A DNA stretch of 64,000 bases from positions 3,970,501-4,034,500 of the forward strand of contig NZ_CP088262.1 in NCBI RefSeq assembly GCF_021117365.1, given 5' to 3'. Both the position numbers and the translations under genes were made by a program. The notes below the pieces were generated by a model. The model saw only the letters and a list, made by a program, of their open reading frames with translations. It had not been told where the DNA came from and searched no databases. Source of the stretch: Nocardioides sp. cx-173 (GTDB lineage: Bacteria; Actinomycetota; Actinomycetes; Propionibacteriales; Nocardioidaceae). Positions 61,043 through 64,000 of the stretch are shown piece by piece (positions within the stretch are counted from its first letter, which is position 1; every line of letters starts with the position of its first letter).

Positions 61043-61045
61043 CAC

Positions 61046-61456
61046 TCAGCCCAGCAGCTCGTCGTACGCCGCCGGGCTGGAGTCGCGCAGGAACTCCGAG
61101 CACCGCTCCCACTCGTGGGTCTCGCCGATGTTGCGGGCGGAGATGGCCAGGAGGGCGAGGCTGGTGAGGAAGCCGCGGTTGGGCTCGTGCTCCCACGGGA
61201 CCGGGCCGTGGCCCTTCCAGCCGTTGCGGCGCAGGTTGTCCAGGGAGCGGTGGTAGCCGACGCGGGCGTAGGCGTAGACGGTCACGTCGTCGGCGCCGGA
61301 CTCGCGCGCCTCGCTCGCCAGGGCGGCCCACGCGGCGGGCGACTCCGGGTGGCGTCGTACGACGTCAGCCGGCGAGGAGGCCGCCAGCTCGGCGACCGCC
61401 GGGTCGACCGGGAGGTAGGTGGGAGGGGGGCCGGCCATCAGATCCATGTGACTCAT
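61046..61456 (-). CDS. DUF3151 family protein
   Basis: A 136-residue protein of the actinobacterial DUF3151 family: AGPPPTYLPVDPAVAELAAS near the start, then AWAALASEARESGADDVTVY, YARVGYHRSLDNLRRNGWKG and PNRGFLTSLALLAISARNIG. It looks helical (TPR-like) and cytosolic; no function is known. Start is uncertain: ATG 61456, 61447 and 61438 are all in frame. The last two leave more room for a promoter opposite the MFS gene. DUF3151 next to fba is a known actinobacterial pairing. Confidence 0.85.
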   Translation of the reverse strand: MSHMDLMAGPPPTYLPVDPAVAELAASSPADVVRRHPESPAAWAALASEARESGADDVTVYAYARVGYHRSLDNLRRNGWKGHGPVPWEHEPNRGFLTSLALLAISARNIGETHEWERCSEFLRDSSPAAYDELLG

Positions 61457-61460
61457 GGGA

Positions 61461-62999
61461 ATGAGTGTCGCAGGCGGGGTGTTGAGCCAGCCCGTGACCC
61501 AGACCCGACCGACCGCCGAGCCCCCCACCGCGCCCACCGCGTCGGCGATCGGCGAGAAGGACCCGTGGCCGGCGCTCTTCGCCCTGTGCCTGGGCTTCTT
61601 CATGATCCTGGTCGACTCGACCATCGTGAGCGTCGCGACGCCGGCGATCATCGAGGACTTCGACGCCGGCGTGAACGCCGTGGTCTGGGTGACCAGCGCC
61701 TACCTGCTGGCCTACGCCGTGCCGGTGCTCATCACCGGACGGCTGGGTGACCGCTTCGGCCCCAAGCGGCTCTACCTGTCGGGCCTGACGGTGTTCACGC
61801 TCGCCAGCCTGTGGTGCGGCCTGACCGACTCGATCGAGGGGCTGATCGTCGCCCGCGTCGTCCAAGGGCTCGGCGCGGCGATGATGACCCCGCAGACGAT
61901 GGCGATCATCACCCGGATCTTCCCCGCTGCCCGCCGCGGCAAGGCGATGTCGCTGTGGGGCGCGACCGCGGGGGTGGCGACGCTGGTGGGGCCGATCCTC
62001 GGCGGCATTCTGGTCGACGCACTCGGCTGGGAGTGGATCTTCTTCATCAACATCCCCGTCGGCATCATCGGCTTCGTGCTCGCCTGGCGCCTGGTGCCGA
62101 CGCTCAGCACCAGCACCCACCGCTTCGACTGGCTCGGCGTGGCGCTGAGCGGCGCCGGCATGTTCCTGCTGGTCTTCGGCATCCAGGAGGGCAACCAGTA
62201 CGACTGGGGCACGATCACCGGCGAGATCACCGTCTGGCGGATGATCGTCCTCGGCCTCGTGGTCTTCACCGCGTTCGTGGTCTGGCAACGCCTCAACCGC
62301 CAGGAGCCCCTGGTGCCGCTCGCCCTGTTCCGCGACCGCAACTTCTCGCTCGCCAACGTCGCGATCACCACCATGGGCTTCGCCATGACGGCGATGGCCA
62401 TCCCCCTGATGCTCTACGCCCAGCTGGTGCGCGGGCTGAGCCCCTCGAAGGCGGCCCTGCTGCTGGTGCCGATGGCGCTGATGACCCTCGGCCTGGCCAA
62501 CCTCGTCGGCAAGCTCACCGACACGATCCACCCGCGCCTGCTCACCAGCGTCGGGTTCACGGCCATCATCACGTCGCTGGCGTGGCTCTCGTCGGTGATG
62601 ACCCCCGACAGCGCCGTCTGGGAGATCCTGCTCCCGATGGCGCTGCTCGGCTTCGGCAACGCGTTCGTGTGGTCGCCCAACTCCGCCACGGCCAACCGCA
62701 ACCTGCCTCTTCACCAGGCCGGGGCCGGCGCGGGCGTCTACAACGCGACCCGCCAGGTCGGCGCCGTACTGGGAGCCGCCGGCATCGCCGTCCTGATCGA
62801 CGCCCGGCTGGCGGCCCAGGGGCTCGCGACGAGCTTCACCCCTGAGGGCGGCGGGAGCCGGCTCCCCGAGGTGGCGCAGGGGCCGTTCGCCGACGCCATG
62901 GCGCAGGCGATGCTGCTGCCGCCCGCCGTCCTCGTGCTGGGGCTCGCCGCAGCGCTGTGCTTCCAGCGACCCCAGCACGAGGGTTTCGTCAGGCGCTGA
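61461..62999 (+). CDS. MFS transporter, DHA2 (EmrB/QacA) type
   Basis: A 512-residue drug/proton antiporter with 14 predicted helices. FFMILVDSTIVSVATPAII (motif D1, near residue 48), GRLGDRFGPKRLYLSG (motif A) and LVGPILGGILVDALGW (motif C) are intact. A Pro/Thr-rich start of about 35 residues precedes the first helix. It is a second pump of this type in the window, not closely alike to the one at 46932. Start is uncertain: ATG 61455, ATG 61461 and later GTG codons are possible. The 3' end overlaps fba by 11 bases. Confidence 0.88.
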   Translation: MSVAGGVLSQPVTQTRPTAEPPTAPTASAIGEKDPWPALFALCLGFFMILVDSTIVSVATPAIIEDFDAGVNAVVWVTSAYLLAYAVPVLITGRLGDRFGPKRLYLSGLTVFTLASLWCGLTDSIEGLIVARVVQGLGAAMMTPQTMAIITRIFPAARRGKAMSLWGATAGVATLVGPILGGILVDALGWEWIFFINIPVGIIGFVLAWRLVPTLSTSTHRFDWLGVALSGAGMFLLVFGIQEGNQYDWGTITGEITVWRMIVLGLVVFTAFVVWQRLNRQEPLVPLALFRDRNFSLANVAITTMGFAMTAMAIPLMLYAQLVRGLSPSKAALLLVPMALMTLGLANLVGKLTDTIHPRLLTSVGFTAIITSLAWLSSVMTPDSAVWEILLPMALLGFGNAFVWSPNSATANRNLPLHQAGAGAGVYNATRQVGAVLGAAGIAVLIDARLAAQGLATSFTPEGGGSRLPEVAQGPFADAMAQAMLLPPAVLVLGLAAALCFQRPQHEGFVRR

Positions 63000-64000
63000 C
63001 GGACTTCCCGGCGGAGCGCAGGTTCTCGCAGGCCTCCACCACGCGGGCGGCCATGCCGGCCTCGGCCGCCTTGCCCCACGCGCGCGGGTCGTAGGCCTTC
63101 TTGTTGCCGACCTCGCCGTCGACCTTCAGCACGCCGTCGTAGTTCTGGAACATGTGGGCGGCCACCGGCCGGGTGAAGGCGTACTGCGTGTCGGTGTCGA
63201 CGTTCATCTTCACGACGCCGTAGTCGACCGCCGCGCCGATCTCCTCCGCGGTGGACCCGGAGCCGCCGTGGAAGACCAGGTCGAAGGGCTTGCTGCCCGC
63301 CGCCAGGCCGAGGCGCTCGGTGACCGCCTCCTGGGCGGACTTGAGGATCTCGGGGCGCAGCTTGACGTTGCCGGGCTTGTAGACGCCGTGCACGTTGCCG
63401 AACGTCAGCGCTGCCATGTAGCGGCCCTGCTCGCCGTTGCCGAGCGCCTCGATGGTCGCCAGCGCGTCCTCCGGCGTCGTGTAGAGCTGCTCGTTGATCT
63501 CGTTGGCCACGCCGTCCTCCTCGCCGCCGACGACCCCGATCTCGACCTCGAGGATGATGTGGGCCGCGGCGCAGCGCGCCAGCAGGTCACGGGCGATCTC
63601 GAGGTTCTCGTCGAGCGGTACGGCGGAGCCGTCCCACATGTGCGACTGGAAGAGCGGCAGCTCGCCGCGCGCGACCCGCTCCGCGGAGATCTCGACCAGC
63701 GGGCGCACGAAGCCGTCGAGCTTGTCCTTGGGGCAGTGGTCGGTGTGCAGCGCGATCTGCACCGGGTAGCTCTTGGCCACCTCGGCGGCGTACGCGGCGA
63801 ACGCGACCGAGCCGGTCACCATGCTCTTGACGCTGGGGCCCGACAGGTACTCCGCACCTCCCGTCGAGACCTGGATGATGCCGTCCGAGCCGGCGTCGGC
63901 GAAGCCCTTCAGCGCGGCGTTCAGCGTCTGCGAGGACGACACGTTGATCGCCGGGAAGGCGAAGGCGTTGGCCTTGGCGGTGTCGAGCATCTGGGCGTAG
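62989..64000 (-). CDS. fba: class II fructose-bisphosphate aldolase (5' end cut by the window)
   Basis: The 337 residues seen (about eight or nine N-terminal ones missing) form a class II aldolase of the actinobacterial type. IALHTDHCPKDKLDGFVRPL holds the zinc His and catalytic Asp, QSHMWDGSAVPLDEN and EIGVVGGEEDGVANEINEQL are family stretches, HGVYKPGNVKLRPEIL and FHGGSGST bind zinc and phosphate, and NVDTDTQYAFTRP lies near the end. It splits fructose 1,6-bisphosphate or joins the trioses in glycolysis and gluconeogenesis. It is convergent with the MFS gene; any promoter is outside the window. Confidence 0.96.
   Translation of the reverse strand, partial: YAQMLDTAKANAFAFPAINVSSSQTLNAALKGFADAGSDGIIQVSTGGAEYLSGPSVKSMVTGSVAFAAYAAEVAKSYPVQIALHTDHCPKDKLDGFVRPLVEISAERVARGELPLFQSHMWDGSAVPLDENLEIARDLLARCAAAHIILEVEIGVVGGEEDGVANEINEQLYTTPEDALATIEALGNGEQGRYMAALTFGNVHGVYKPGNVKLRPEILKSAQEAVTERLGLAAGSKPFDLVFHGGSGSTAEEIGAAVDYGVVKMNVDTDTQYAFTRPVAAHMFQNYDGVLKVDGEVGNKKAYDPRAWGKAAEAGMAARVVEACENLRSAGKSVSA

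Overview
The window is high-GC DNA with tightly packed genes, ATGA/GTGA stop-start overlaps, many GTG starts and a KstR2-type steroid regulator. Proteins such as class II aldolase, PurF and DUF3073 resemble actinobacterial ones. The best fit is a soil actinomycete of the Nocardioidaceae, probably Nocardioides; this is inferred from gene content, not from an rRNA. I see no rRNA, tRNA, CRISPR array, prophage or insertion sequence.

Layout. (1) 1-8.7 kb: part of the KstR2 regulon for the last two steroid rings (HIP, methylhexahydroindanedione propionate): an ipdF-like reductase and fadE30 face fadE31-fadE32-fadE33 across one KstR2 operator, and kstR2 faces fadD3 across a second. A LysR/SDR pair sits between the two blocks. 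(2) 8.7-20 kb: two small unknown proteins, a histidine phosphatase, NAD(P)HX dehydratase, DUF1360, a sugar-kinase-like/class III aminotransferase fusion followed by a beta-propeller protein, a large hybrid histidine kinase, and valine dehydrogenase. (3) 20-57 kb: a dispersed purine region. purM, purF, purL, purQ, purS, purC, purB, purD and purA all lie on the minus strand in six transcription units, separated by unrelated genes (sensor kinase, flavoprotein, peptidase, WYL regulator, ABC exporter, lipoprotein hydrolase, ArfB, cell-wall-type hydrolase, acyl-CoA ligase, MMPL exporter, sulfotransferase, HIT protein, MFS pump, and two Ser/Thr kinases with external beta-propellers). (4) 57-64 kb: lipid kinase, class I lysyl-tRNA synthetase, an AbiEi/DUF559-like protein between two 74-nt hairpin elements, DUF3151, an MFS pump and the class II aldolase, which runs off the right edge.

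How the parts work together. The first block is one catabolic programme: FadD3 activates the two-ring acid, the FadE proteins and IpdF carry out oxidation steps, and KstR2 holds the set off until the CoA ester appears. The pur genes supply nearly every step from PRPP to AMP; purN, purH and purE/K are not in the window. Many genes have a TANNNT -10 box 6-8 bases before the start codon, implying leaderless mRNAs. This pattern also decides several starts.

The most unusual non-coding content is three families of palindromic elements at gene ends: A (about 65-90 nt, cores identical apart from one centre base, whose outer part contains the gene's stop codon), B (a double palindrome in two copies) and C (a 74-nt hairpin in two copies around one gene).
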